Source: Pirellulaceae bacterium (lineage in GTDB: Bacteria > Planctomycetota > Planctomycetia > Pirellulales > Pirellulaceae). Taken from it: a DNA stretch of 54,915 nucleotides. Position 1 is the first letter of the stretch, and each line of letters begins with the position of its first letter. The translations under genes were made by a program, and so were the position numbers. Positions 32,012 through 41,800 of the stretch are shown here, piece after piece. Under the pieces are notes generated by a model, which saw only the letters and a list, made by a program, of their open reading frames with translations, had not been told where the DNA came from and searched no databases. The stretch spans positions 1-54,915 of the forward strand of contig JABDKS010000073.1 in assembly GCA_013002105.1 (NCBI GenBank). The letters are read 5' to 3'.

Positions 32012-33592
32012 ATGAATCCTACTACCGGTCTTACGTCGCACAAGCGTTGCCTATTGTTCGTCGTGGATGCCCTGGCTGAATCAATCGTTCGTCAGTGGGT
32101 CGAAGACGGGAAACTCCCGAACATCAGCACGTTGATGATGCGAGGCGGCGAACTACAGACCTGTCTGTCGATCTTTCCGTCGATCACTCCCGCGGCCACC
32201 TGCTCGATCGCGACAGGGTTGTACCCCAAGGATCACGGTATCGAGGGAGCCTGCTGGCACGATCCAGCCACCAATTCCACAGCCTACTTTGGCGACGATT
32301 ATCAACTGGCAAAACAGGAAGGCATTCGCAATTATCTTGTCGATTTCGCCGATCGTCTGAACTATCAACGGCTCAAAAGTCCGCTGATTTACGAACATCT
32401 ATTCGAGTCGGGAATCGAGTCAGCTTGCGTTAACTACATGTGGTTCCGCGGTCCGCATGTTCATTCACGCACCACGCCTCTGGCACTGCGACTGACAGCC
32501 GGCAAGCTGGTTTCGGACATTCGCGGACCAAAAATATTGAAGTTAGGCGATTTTGTACACAGCCTCCCCGACGGCACCGGCGATCCACCCGGTATGTTGA
32601 CGGGTTTGTTTTCTCGATACGGATTCAGAGACGAAACAACCGCCGCCTGTACGCTTGCGATGGCAAAAACTGGAACGCTACCCGCATTCACGCTTTCCTA
32701 CTTCCCGCTAAACGACGATCATGGTCACACCGATGGTCTACACGAAGCGGCCAGGATCTGTGTCGAAAAGTTCGATGAATTCCTGGGCGAATTCGTTGAC
32801 GCGGTCGGCGGCTGGGAAGTTGTGGACCGTGATTACACAATCGTCATCGTCGGTGACCACAGTCAAGTCGAATGGGCCGATAGTGATCCGAAAGTTGTCC
32901 TGCTGGACAAACTACTTTCGGACTTCCAACTCGCTGACACGGTGGCGGGTTTTCAGGAGGGTGACGAATTGCTGATTTGTCCCAACATGCGAGCCGCTTC
33001 GATATACATGAATGAATTCAATGAAGCGACTCGCGAGCAAGTTGTGAAACAGTTGCTGGAGGATCGAAATGTTGATCAAGTCATCTACTGCGATGAGCAT
33101 CCCAACAACGTCAAAATGTACACGGTCCGAACCCGTGATCGTGGCCGCTTGACGTTTACGCATGGACGCAATGATTCGCCCGATCTGAAACCGGTTGGGC
33201 ACGATCGTTATGGAAACCAGTGGTGCGTCTTTGGCGAATTAAGTGCAGTCGATTTGCGATTCGACGCGAACAACTGTCTGGCCGATGGCGACTACCCCAA
33301 CGCGCTTGAACGCATCGCCGGTGCCTTTCACGGGTCGCACACACCTATCTGGGTGACAGCGAAACCATGTGCCGAATTGGCCATTAAAGAAGCCTCCACA
33401 CATGCCGGCGGTAGCCACGGCTCGCTCCATCGCGATGATTCGGTCGCCGCTCTGATCACGTCAAGCGATATCGATGTGGGTACCCTGCCGGCACCTGGCC
33501 ACGCACGGATCATCGATGTCATGGATCTGTGCCTTGCCAGCTTGGGAGCCGATCGGTCGGCTGAGTGTCACCCGATGATGATGGCACAGTAA
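32012..33592 (+). CDS. Alkaline-phosphatase-superfamily phosphodiesterase (NPP type)
   Basis: About 526 residues. Metal and catalytic residues of type I phosphodiesterase/nucleotide pyrophosphatases can be placed: Asp19 in FVVDAL, nucleophile Thr59 in FPSITPAAT, then the block SIATGLYPKDHGIEG, the DDHGHTDG pair, VGDHSQVEW and the His of FTHGRND. No signal peptide, so probably cytoplasmic. The start is either 32003 or 32012; the latter has GAGA at normal distance. It may be co-transcribed with the PA2169-family gene. Substrate unknown. Confidence 0.85.
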   Translation: MNPTTGLTSHKRCLLFVVDALAESIVRQWVEDGKLPNISTLMMRGGELQTCLSIFPSITPAATCSIATGLYPKDHGIEGACWHDPATNSTAYFGDDYQLAKQEGIRNYLVDFADRLNYQRLKSPLIYEHLFESGIESACVNYMWFRGPHVHSRTTPLALRLTAGKLVSDIRGPKILKLGDFVHSLPDGTGDPPGMLTGLFSRYGFRDETTAACTLAMAKTGTLPAFTLSYFPLNDDHGHTDGLHEAARICVEKFDEFLGEFVDAVGGWEVVDRDYTIVIVGDHSQVEWADSDPKVVLLDKLLSDFQLADTVAGFQEGDELLICPNMRAASIYMNEFNEATREQVVKQLLEDRNVDQVIYCDEHPNNVKMYTVRTRDRGRLTFTHGRNDSPDLKPVGHDRYGNQWCVFGELSAVDLRFDANNCLADGDYPNALERIAGAFHGSHTPIWVTAKPCAELAIKEASTHAGGSHGSLHRDDSVAALITSSDIDVGTLPAPGHARIIDVMDLCLASLGADRSAECHPMMMAQ

Positions 33593-33622
33593 ATCGCGGA
33601 AAACACGATAATGCGGGCGTTT

Positions 33623-33682
33623 GGACGCTCTGCGTCTCGCCGCTCTCTTTCTCGACGCTCTCCGTATCAACGCTCCTGGCGG
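33623..33682. repeat. Degenerate 15-bp tandem repeat, four units
   Basis: The units GGACGCTCTGCGTCT, CGCCGCTCTCTTTCT, CGACGCTCTCCGTAT and CAACGCTCCTGGCGG share the core CGCTC at fixed 15-base spacing. Confidence 0.6.
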
Positions 33683-33748
33683 TTGGTTTTCTACCGCGCT
33701 GCGCGGTTATCGATCGACCCTGCCAACTTTCGTAGCCTTTTGACCTAA

Positions 33749-33763
33749 TGGCATGGCGTATGC
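33749..33763 (+). promoter_or_regulatory. Sigma-54 promoter (BON-MscS gene)
   Basis: TGGCATGGCGTATGC: TGGCA and TGC with correct spacing, 44 bp before the start at 33807. It overlaps an upstream in-frame ATG at 33753, which argues against that start. Confidence 0.6.
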
Positions 33764-33806
33764 GTTCATGTGGGGCAAGTCACCCCGCCGTTCGCATCAA
33801 GGTCCC

Positions 33807-35111
33807 ATGCATATTACTTCGCCACCACGTTTGATCGCCAGCATCCTCGTTTTATTGGTTGGTTCAATGCTTACCGGACCAATCGACGTGGCTACGGCCC
33901 AAGAGATTCCGACGGAACTGGAAACGGAACCAAAAGAGACCAAACCCGTTGCAGTAGAAAACGTCGTCGACGATCAAGCAATCCAGCGTCGACTCGCGCG
34001 AATTCTGGACGTTCGTAAGCGTTATGACGATGTCCGCGTCTCAGTCGAACACGGCGTGGTGCAATTCGAGGGCAGAGCAAAGTCGGACGACGATCGCATC
34101 TGGGTCGAAGAACTGGCCGAGCGAACCGAAGGAGTCGTCGTCGTTGATAATCAGATCGAAGTCGATTCGTCGATCAATCTGAAAGACAACTTCGCGGTGA
34201 TCCAAGAAAGCCTTACCTCATTGTGGCGAGATTTCTTAAAACAAATGCCTCTGATCGTTGCCGCGGTGTTTGTGTTGTTGATCACAGGGGTTGTCGCGAA
34301 AGTAATTGCCAAAGCGACAACCAGAATCTTGAGCCGACGACGTCGAATTCGCACCAGCTTGAAGGACCTATTTAACCAACTTGCAATGATTGGCACCTGG
34401 GTGATCGGTTTGACCGTTGCCGCAGTGGTTTTATTTCCCGGAATCACAGCGGCCAAGGCACTTACGGTGCTTGGACTAGGTTCAGTAGCGATCGGCTTCG
34501 CATTCAAAGATATCTTCGAAAACTTCTTCGCCGGCATTCTGATTCTGTGGAGGTATCCGTTTGACCTCGGTGACTTCATTGCTTGCGACGGCATTACAGG
34601 TCGTGTCGAGGAGATTACGGTGCGGAATACGATGATTCGTCGCCTTGATGGCGAATTGGCTGTTGTACCCAATGCCAATCTGTTCAAGTCAACTGTTGAT
34701 GTGTTGAATAACCAATCGAGTCGCCGTGTCCGAGTGATCTGCGGCATCGCTTATGACGAGGATGTCTCATCAGCCAGAAACGTGATCGCCGACGCCGTCG
34801 CGATGTGTGGCAGCGTTCAGTCCAATCGTCCTGTCGAAGTCTTTGCCAACGAGTTTGCTGACTCAAGTGTCAATTTTGAGGTGGCGTGGTGGACCGGCGC
34901 ATCGCCGACGGAAATTCGAGCCAGCCGGGATGAAGTGATCGATGCGATCAAACAGGGATTGGACGCTGCGGGTATCGAAATCCCGTTTCCTTACCGTACA
35001 CTTACCTTTAAGAATCCCGTACCTATTGGCGGATTGGAAAACCCCCGAGACGACCATGCTGTTAAGCTGCATGATCAACAACGTCCTGCCCAAGAGGCGA
35101 CAACTTCCTAA
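33807..35111 (+). CDS. BON-domain mechanosensitive channel (MscS family)
   Basis: About 434 residues. A signal peptide (RLIASILVLLVGSMLTG) is followed by a periplasmic BON domain (about 55-125; IQRRLARILDVRKRYDDVRVSVEHGVVQFEGRA). Three transmembrane helices follow, with the pore-lining helix in AKALTVLGLGSVAIGFAFKDIFENFFAGI, then the MscS beta domain (PFDLGDFIACDGITGRVEEITVRNT, VVPNANLFKSTV) and cytoplasmic domain. It starts at the ATG preceded by AAGG. Role: osmotic pressure release. It is followed after 51 bp by a sigma-54 activator, suggesting co-transcription. Confidence 0.92.
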   Translation: MHITSPPRLIASILVLLVGSMLTGPIDVATAQEIPTELETEPKETKPVAVENVVDDQAIQRRLARILDVRKRYDDVRVSVEHGVVQFEGRAKSDDDRIWVEELAERTEGVVVVDNQIEVDSSINLKDNFAVIQESLTSLWRDFLKQMPLIVAAVFVLLITGVVAKVIAKATTRILSRRRRIRTSLKDLFNQLAMIGTWVIGLTVAAVVLFPGITAAKALTVLGLGSVAIGFAFKDIFENFFAGILILWRYPFDLGDFIACDGITGRVEEITVRNTMIRRLDGELAVVPNANLFKSTVDVLNNQSSRRVRVICGIAYDEDVSSARNVIADAVAMCGSVQSNRPVEVFANEFADSSVNFEVAWWTGASPTEIRASRDEVIDAIKQGLDAAGIEIPFPYRTLTFKNPVPIGGLENPRDDHAVKLHDQQRPAQEATTS

Positions 35112-35162
35112 CCCTTGCCAACGAATCGTATCCGTCGAAGCACCCGCCCAGTGAACAAAGTT

Positions 35163-36662
35163 ATGCCTACTATTCTTGTTATTGATGACGATCGTGCCAT
35201 CTTTCTCTTGGTCCGTCAGGCCCTCGAGGGGGTCGCCGATATCGTCACTGCCGAAACGGCGGATGCCGGTATCAAACTACTCAAGGAAGAGTCGATTGAC
35301 GCGGTCTTGCTGGACATCATGCTCCCTGACCGTAGCGGCATGGCGGTGTTTTGCGAAATTCAAGAATACGACCGGCGTTTGCCTGTCATCTTTATGACGA
35401 TCGAAGCCACCAGCCAAACCGCGATCGAAGCGATGCAATTGGGCGCGTTTGATTATCTGGCAAAGCCGCTGCAGGTTGCATCTTTGCGAACGCTCGTTTC
35501 GCGAGCGATCGAGCAACGAGAGCTGTCCAGCGTGCCCGTCGCCATTGTGGCCGACGATACGCCCATCGAAAAAGAAGGCGAGCTTTTCATTGGGCGCAGC
35601 TCACCGATGCTCGAAGTTTTTAAGGATATCGGGCGCGTTAGCAAACAACACATTCCAGTGTTGGTACGCGGTGAAAGTGGAACGGGCAAAGAACTCGTCG
35701 CGCGTGCTCTGTATCACTACAGCGATCGTTCCGAAGGCCCGTTTCTTGCGGTCAATTGCGCGGCATTGCCGGAAAACCTGTTGGAGTCTGAATTATTCGG
35801 TCACGAGAAAGGTGCCTTCACCGGTGCCGATTCACGACGCATCGGCAAATTCGAACAATGCAACGGCGGCACGCTTTTCTTAGACGAAATTGGCGATATG
35901 TCGTCAATGGTCCAGGCCAAAGTCCTACGTGTTTTACAAGACCAACGATTCGAGCGTGTTGGTGGTAACAACGAATTGAAAACGGATGTGCGAATCGTCG
36001 CCGCCACCAATCGACCATTGGAAAAAATGGTTGATCAGGGCGATTTTCGCGAAGACCTCCTGTATCGACTCAACGCGGTCACGATCAGCCTGCCGCCGCT
36101 GCGAGATCGATCGATCGACATTCCGCTGTTGATTCAGTATTTCCTCGGTCAGGCCAAACGCGAGTTCAATAAACAGGATCTCGAAGGCGCCTCGCCCGAG
36201 ACCGTTGACCTGCTGAAACAGTATCCGTGGCCAGGAAACGTCCGGCAGCTTCGCGCGGTCATTCGCCGTTGCGTGCTCGATTCCGTCCTGCCGGTCATCG
36301 TGCCAAGTGTGCTGCCCACGGAAATCCACCGCAAAACGGACCCGCCGCGTGACGGGGGAAGTGATGTCAAAACGACTCCATCAGAGCCGCAAGACAACCA
36401 ACCCCCTGGTCGAGAGTCGGGCAACTTGGATGGCCGAAATTTGCCCGAACTGGTCGATCGCCTGCTCAGCGAAAAGTCCACCGACCTATATGCCGAAGCA
36501 ATTGCATATGCGGAACAGTATTTGCTTGTTCGTGTTTTGCGTGCTACCGATGGAAACCAAAGCAAAGCGGCGGAAATCTTAGGCATCACACGCGGGAAAC
36601 TTCGCGATCGAATCGCAACTTACAACATAAAACTTGAGAGTGGAGTGAAAATCGGTGAGTAG
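35163..36662 (+). CDS. Sigma-54-dependent response regulator with canonical GAFTGA loop
   Basis: About 499 residues. The receiver has Asp51 in LLDIMLPDRSG and Lys in YLAKPL. The AAA+ domain has Walker A GESGTGKE at about 170-177, the sigma-54 contact loop GAFTGA at about 217-222, and Walker B GTLFLDEIGD. A linker of about 80 residues rich in Pro/Asp/Gln leads to a Fis-like HTH (SKAAEILGITRGKLRDRIATYN). The GTG of the following Hpt gene overlaps its last codons. It is the best candidate for activating the sigma-54 promoters in this window; that link is inferred. Confidence 0.95.
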   Translation: MPTILVIDDDRAIFLLVRQALEGVADIVTAETADAGIKLLKEESIDAVLLDIMLPDRSGMAVFCEIQEYDRRLPVIFMTIEATSQTAIEAMQLGAFDYLAKPLQVASLRTLVSRAIEQRELSSVPVAIVADDTPIEKEGELFIGRSSPMLEVFKDIGRVSKQHIPVLVRGESGTGKELVARALYHYSDRSEGPFLAVNCAALPENLLESELFGHEKGAFTGADSRRIGKFEQCNGGTLFLDEIGDMSSMVQAKVLRVLQDQRFERVGGNNELKTDVRIVAATNRPLEKMVDQGDFREDLLYRLNAVTISLPPLRDRSIDIPLLIQYFLGQAKREFNKQDLEGASPETVDLLKQYPWPGNVRQLRAVIRRCVLDSVLPVIVPSVLPTEIHRKTDPPRDGGSDVKTTPSEPQDNQPPGRESGNLDGRNLPELVDRLLSEKSTDLYAEAIAYAEQYLLVRVLRATDGNQSKAAEILGITRGKLRDRIATYNIKLESGVKIGE

Positions 36663-37026
36663 AACTAGGAATGAGGTCCCGGCAAGATTTGGCTCAGCTC
36701 TTGACCGACTTGACGGTGATGTCGGCTTGCTGCGGGAAATGGCATCGATCACCTCCGAGGATCTCCCTGAGGTCCGTGCCGCAACGCAACGTGCTATCGA
36801 TGACGGCGACTGCGAACAGGCGGCCGCTGGGTTGCACAAACTCAAAGGGATGCTCAGTACGTTTGAATCCGACGGCGTGACACTTGAAATCCAAGAGATC
36901 TTGGACCTGGCACGACGTGGAAAAATCGACGAGGTCCAGGAAAACTACCAGCAACAAAAAGCTGCAATCGACGAATTGTCAGATCAGGTCTCGGAATTGG
37001 CGTCCGCAGCGAATTCGTCCAATTGA
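36655..37026 (+). CDS. Histidine phosphotransfer (Hpt) protein
   Basis: 123 residues, all-helical, with GDVGLLREMASI, then QAAAGLHKLKGMLSTF carrying the phospho-accepting His61 in the Hpt H-x-LKG motif, then a long C-terminal helix (IDEVQENYQQQKAAIDELSDQVSELA). It starts at a GTG overlapping the preceding activator gene by 8 bp, so the two are translationally coupled. Hpt proteins shuttle phosphate between a hybrid kinase receiver and a response regulator; a hybrid kinase is encoded 1.8 kb downstream. Confidence 0.85.
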   Translation: MSRTRNEVPARFGSALDRLDGDVGLLREMASITSEDLPEVRAATQRAIDDGDCEQAAAGLHKLKGMLSTFESDGVTLEIQEILDLARRGKIDEVQENYQQQKAAIDELSDQVSELASAANSSN

Positions 37027-37065
37027 TCCTGAGCCCGCGACGCCACGGAGCTTGAACGCCGCGAT

Positions 37066-37149
37066 ACTCAACTCGGCCGCAGCAACACTCAACTTGGCCG
37101 CAACAGCACTCGACTTGGCCTCAGCAGCACTCGACTTAGGCGCGGCAGC
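37066..37149. repeat. 21-bp tandem repeat, four units
   Basis: Units starting at 37066, 37087, 37108 and 37129 have the form ACTCAACTTGGCCGCAACAGC, with one to five differences each. It lies between the Hpt gene and the convergent BON gene. Confidence 0.75.
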
Positions 37150-37212
37150 ACGGCATACGAAAATTTGACGTCGTTAATCGACCCGGTCTGACTGAACCAG
37201 ACCCGACGTAAA

Positions 37213-37461
37213 TTATTCGCGTCGGTCTGCACCGACTTGAAGCAGATTTTTGACCGACCGTACACCGGGAACACTGCGCGTAATTATGAAACAAAGCGTT
37301 CGGTCGCTTTTACTTTCGACGCGGCCGCGCAGTGTGACATTCCCGCCATCGTTTTCGCAGATAATGTGGTGGCGACTGGCGTTGAGCAAGCGTTGCATCG
37401 ATGCATCAATTCGATCGCAAATGGATCCCGACTCGGTCATCTTGTATTCGTTCCTAATCAT
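37213..37461 (-). CDS. Small BON-domain protein
   Basis: 82 residues, or about 75 from the internal Met of MTESGSICD. The BON pattern is visible as ICDRIDASMQRLLNASRHHIICENDGGNVTLRGRVESKSDRTLCFIITRSVPGVRSVKNLLQV: helix, beta-hairpin, helix, strand. BON domains bind membranes or phospholipids and occur in osmotically induced proteins such as OsmY. There is no signal peptide. Similar domains occur in the MscS channel at 33807 and the ORF at 47280. Confidence 0.72.
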   Translation of the reverse strand: MIRNEYKMTESGSICDRIDASMQRLLNASRHHIICENDGGNVTLRGRVESKSDRTLCFIITRSVPGVRSVKNLLQVGADRRE

Positions 37462-37765
37462 TTAGACAAAACGCCCCACTTCGCATTATTTGGTTGCACT
37501 GCCTCCCTACTACTACTCTTTCATTCCCCAACATCGGGTCAATGGATCGCAGTAGTGAACTGTTCGTTTGGAGTGCAGTTTGGGTGGATACGCGGATCGT
37601 CGCCGTTGGGAACGGTTGCTCGACGCATCGCGATATCGCACCGAAAAATCAGCGCGAGCCGCGGCGCTGATTCGCGAGTCACGGCGCCGGCCTACCGACC
37701 ACACGCTCGCTCATCCAAGCACGACTTGGTACCGATGAGTGGATCCACCCAAAATAGGTGTCGGA
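37462..37765. other. Intergenic region with inverted repeat
   Basis: No gene is supported. ATCAGCGC (37648-37655) pairs with GCGCTGAT (37664-37671) around eight bases, about 95 bp upstream of the sigma-54-like site at 37766; it could be an activator site or a simple hairpin. Confidence 0.4.
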
Positions 37766-37780
37766 TGGCCCGTTATTCGC
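37766..37780 (+). promoter_or_regulatory. Weak sigma-54-like promoter (PAS-LuxR gene)
   Basis: TGGCCCGTTATTCGC: TGGC intact, -12 is TCGC, GG/GC spacing correct, about 40 bp before the start. Confidence 0.4.
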
Positions 37781-37824
37781 AATAGAGCGACGTATTCTAA
37801 TTCGCAAAATCAACGGTGCAAAAT

Positions 37825-38526
37825 ATGAAATCGGAGACACTACAAGACGTCGACTGGGAATCAGTACTAGCGACAGATCCAGGCATCGGCGTCGCCATTG
37901 TCACCGTCGACGGTGAAATCGTATTTGGCAGCCAAAGTGCTCTGGCAATCTTCGGCGTTGACCCGTCGCACGACGTCCAGGCGATGTACATCCGTGACCT
38001 ATTTCACCCAGAATTCGTTGGCGAACGGATGGACTGGATACAGCGGGTGGCCCAAAGCGGCAAACCGCTACGTGTGCGACATGTCTATCAGGGGCGTTCA
38101 CTGATTTCGACGCTAACGCCTTTGGATAACCCCCATGAGGTACCTCATATTCTGGTCATCTCGCGATCGGCATCGCCCAACGATCCCCAGTCCCCGATCG
38201 ATGAAGTCGTCAGCGAACGAATCGATCTAGGCGGCCTGGATCAACTCTCCAAACGCGAATTGGAAGTACTGGTACTGCTAGGACATGGTCGCAGTGTTCC
38301 CGAAACCGCGAGGATTCTTCACCGCAGCCCGCGAACGATTGAGCGTCACAAGGAACAAATCGGCCGAAAATTGGGAACGTCAACGATCGCTGAAATCGTC
38401 AAACTCGTCAGCGGACTGGGGTTGACCATCGATCACACTGCTCTAACCCGCTACCAGGCCCTTCGACCAGAATTTGGGGTCGCACAAAAGTCGGACGCCA
38501 GGTTGTCCGGCAGTAAAGATTCCTGA
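37825..38526 (+). CDS. PAS-LuxR transcription regulator
   Basis: About 233 residues (a GTG at 37816 is an alternative start). Residues 10-125 form a PAS-like domain (DPGIGVAIVTVDGEIVFGSQSALAIFG...IRDLFHPEFVGERMDWIQRV). Residues 150-210 form a LuxR/FixJ-type HTH (LSKRELEVLVLLGHGRSVPETARILHRSPRTIERHKEQIGRKLG). No receiver domain and no visible cofactor-binding residue. It lies between the sigma-54 activator/Hpt pair and the LOV hybrid kinase, and could be an output or accessory sensor of that module. Confidence 0.88.
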   Translation: MKSETLQDVDWESVLATDPGIGVAIVTVDGEIVFGSQSALAIFGVDPSHDVQAMYIRDLFHPEFVGERMDWIQRVAQSGKPLRVRHVYQGRSLISTLTPLDNPHEVPHILVISRSASPNDPQSPIDEVVSERIDLGGLDQLSKRELEVLVLLGHGRSVPETARILHRSPRTIERHKEQIGRKLGTSTIAEIVKLVSGLGLTIDHTALTRYQALRPEFGVAQKSDARLSGSKDS

Positions 38527-38840
38527 GCTCGATCGGACGTCATAGCGTTCTACACGCAACGTCCGCTCGACTTAAGCATCGTCAATCGTTTGTTTGTGTG
38601 CCGCACCTCGGCCGGCTGTGGGTGAGTCGCTTGTGGACTGGTTAAAGGACTCTGAAAACGCATTCACACTTGGCTGGTAAGCACAGGTTTATTCCCGATT
38701 TGTTTGTTTGTCACAAACCTTGGGATCATCCAGCGGAAAACGATGTTGCTAGGATGACATGAAAAGCGTTGAAACTCTCGACCCTGCCTTTACGCACTCG
38801 CAAGGCCCACGCTACCGCTGGAAACGGAAACTGTCGTTGA
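38527..38840. other. Leader region of the hybrid kinase gene
   Basis: No gene is supported. I searched for a -24/-12 promoter and found only mis-spaced partial matches, so the kinase is probably not under sigma-54 control itself. Confidence 0.4.
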
Positions 38841-41800
38841 ATGACTGGGGAAAGACACCAAGAAATGGAGAATGCGGAGACGAAGAAAGCGAGCGAGTTT
38901 TATGTTGTCGGAATTGGCGCCTCGGCCGGTGGGCTGGAAGCACTCGAAGCATTTTTTGAGTCGTTACCTGCCGTAACGGAAATGGCGTTCGTTGTGATTC
39001 AGCATCTGTCCCCTGACTTTAAAAGTCACATGGACGAGCTATTGTCGCGTCACACCGAGATGAACATCCATCGTGCCGACAATGGGATGCAGGTCGAACC
39101 AAACTCGATCTACTTGATCCCACCCAAGATGGACATGGTGATTTCCTCGGGCAAGCTGTGGCTTACCGAACGCGGCGATCAGCGTACGTTTTCTCATCCT
39201 GTTGATCAATTCTTTCGATCACTTGCCAGTGATTTCGGCCCGCGCAGTATCGGTGTGATCTTGTCAGGTACCGGCAATGACGGTTCGCGTGGGGTTCGCG
39301 CGATTCACGAATCGGGTGGATTTGTTGTCGTCCAAGATCCGGTATCGGCAAAATTCGATGGTATGCCGGTCAACGCTCAATCCACCGGCGTGGTGGATAT
39401 GATCCTGACACCCACGTTGATCGCGGACACGATCGTTCGATTTACGCAGGAGAAACTCTCTATCAAGCAGTTTCTCGAACAGTGGTCAACCGACGAGCCA
39501 GTCGAGGGCGTTGACCAGATTTTTCGTCTTCTCCATCGACTTCATGGTCTCGACTTCTCGCAGTATAAGTCAACCACGGTTGGACGACGCATTCAGCGTC
39601 GATTGAGCATGCTGCAGCTAGATTCGGTCGAACAATACGTCGCGCATCTCGAGACCCATCCCGACGAGCAGAACGAACTGTACAAAGATCTGTTGATCGG
39701 CGTCACCAAATTCTTTCGTGACCCGGAAGCTTTCGAGGCACTCGAGAAACAGGTCATCCCCCAGTTGTTCGATAATGCGACCGAAGGCATACGCATCTGG
39801 GTCGCCGGATGTGCTTCGGGCGAAGAGGCTTACTCCATCGCGATCTTGATTGACGAAGAGATTCGCCGACGTCATGTCGATATCCCCGTCAAGATCTTTG
39901 CCACCGATGCTCATCACGGTTCGCTGCAGGCCGCGGCAGCGGCTGTCTTTCCCGAAGAATCGCTGACTGAAATGTCCGAAGGTCGACGTACCCGTTATTT
40001 CCGGAAACATTCCGATGGTTATCACGCGTCGCGTACGCTGCGGCAATACATCGTATTTGCGCCACACAATCTGATTAAAGATGCCCCCTTTACCCAAATT
40101 GATTTAGTCAGCTGCCGAAATTTGCTGATCTATTTGCAGACCAACGCTCAACAGAAAGCGCTGTCACTGTTTCACTTTGCGCTGCGTACCGGCGGAACGT
40201 TGTTCTTGGGTCCCAGCGAGTCACCGGGTGAGCTGAGTGATGAATTTCAGATAATTGATAAGCGATGGCGTCTCTATACCAAGCGTCGTGATGTTCGACT
40301 GCCCATTGACGTTAGTATCCCACCGAATCACCCCAATAGCGTGGGACCTTCGGCTTTACCGATCGGTCGGGCGGTTCGCCAGCGGGTGACCAGTTCGTTG
40401 CTCAGCACGTATGACTGTCTGCTAGATCGCAAAATGCCCAACAGCATTTTGGTCGACGAAAACTATGACATCTTGCACACATTTGGCGGGGCCCAGCAGT
40501 ATCTGAACTACCGCAGCGGTCGACCGTCGACCAACGTGACAGAGTTAATCGACCAGCCACTTCGCACGCCCCTGATCGGTGCGTTGCAACACGCTGTGCG
40601 AAAACAAGACAAGGTTCAATACGCCGGCATTCGCTCCTTCAATGCAGAGAAGCAAAGTCAGTTGACGATCATCGTGGAGCCAATCACGGTGGCTGGTGAA
40701 GCGTCTCAAAAAATTCTGATCGAATTTATCGAAACGGGCGACGCAACGACGTTGCCGGCGCTGGACGACACACTGACGGTCGACGCATCGCAATTGAACT
40801 CCAACCGTGTCGCGACACTCGAATCTGAGTTGCGGTTCAATCAGGAGAATTTGCAAGCGACCATCGAAGAGATGGAAGCTTCCAACGAAGAGCTCCAAGC
40901 ATCTAACGAAGAGCTGCAAAGCACGAACGAAGAACTTCGCAGCGTCAACGAGGAACTTTACACCGTCAATGCGGAACACCAACGACGGGTCGAGGAACTG
41001 GCACAATCCAACTCCGACATGGATAACTTGCTCGCGACAACACGCGTGGGTGTCATCTTCCTCGACAGCGAGTTGCATATCCGTCGATTTACACCTGAGA
41101 TTGCCAGGATCTTTCAGTTGGTCCCGCTTGACGTGGGCCGACCGATCGAAAGTTTCGCTCACCAGCTCAGGCTCGATAGCCTGGTTGGTTTACTGAAAGA
41201 CGTCCTGCTGGAGCAAACCGAGAAAGAGTTGGAGGTTGAAGATTCGCGGGGCACTCTTTTTCTGATGCGCGTGCTCCCGTACCGAACCGGGAGTCAGGTT
41301 TCCGGTGTCGTGATGACGTTGATCGAAATCGAAACATTGCGCCGAGCGCGGCAGGAGATCGCCCGGTTCAAACACATGGCCGAGACAGCCGGCGAAGCGA
41401 TCGCATTAATCGACCATCGGGGCCAGTTCGCCTTTGTGAATCCCGCCCTATGCGATTTGCTCGGATACGAATCCGATGAACTGATGCAGTTGACATTCAT
41501 GGACATCGATGTCCAACACGACATCGATCAATTCGCAATCGCTTTTGAACGAGCAATCCGCAAGGACCTTCGCGTGATTGCCTCGGAATTTCGCCGCCAG
41601 GACGAATCACTTGTACCGGTCGAATTGAGCGTTAACAGTGTCATTTTGCAACAAGAACGGTTTCTTTGCGTATTTGGACGCGATGTGACCCAACGGCGGG
41701 CAGACGAATTGGAAATGCGACTGCAACACTCGGCAATTCAAGCTTCTCTCAACGGAATTCTGATCACCGACGCAACCCAGGGCGATAACCCGGCAACCTT

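Noticed and set aside
38676..38760. Possible sigma-54 promoter in front of the hybrid kinase
   Set aside because: TTGGCTGG lacks a -12 partner, and TTGCT at 38752 has GG eleven rather than ten bases upstream.
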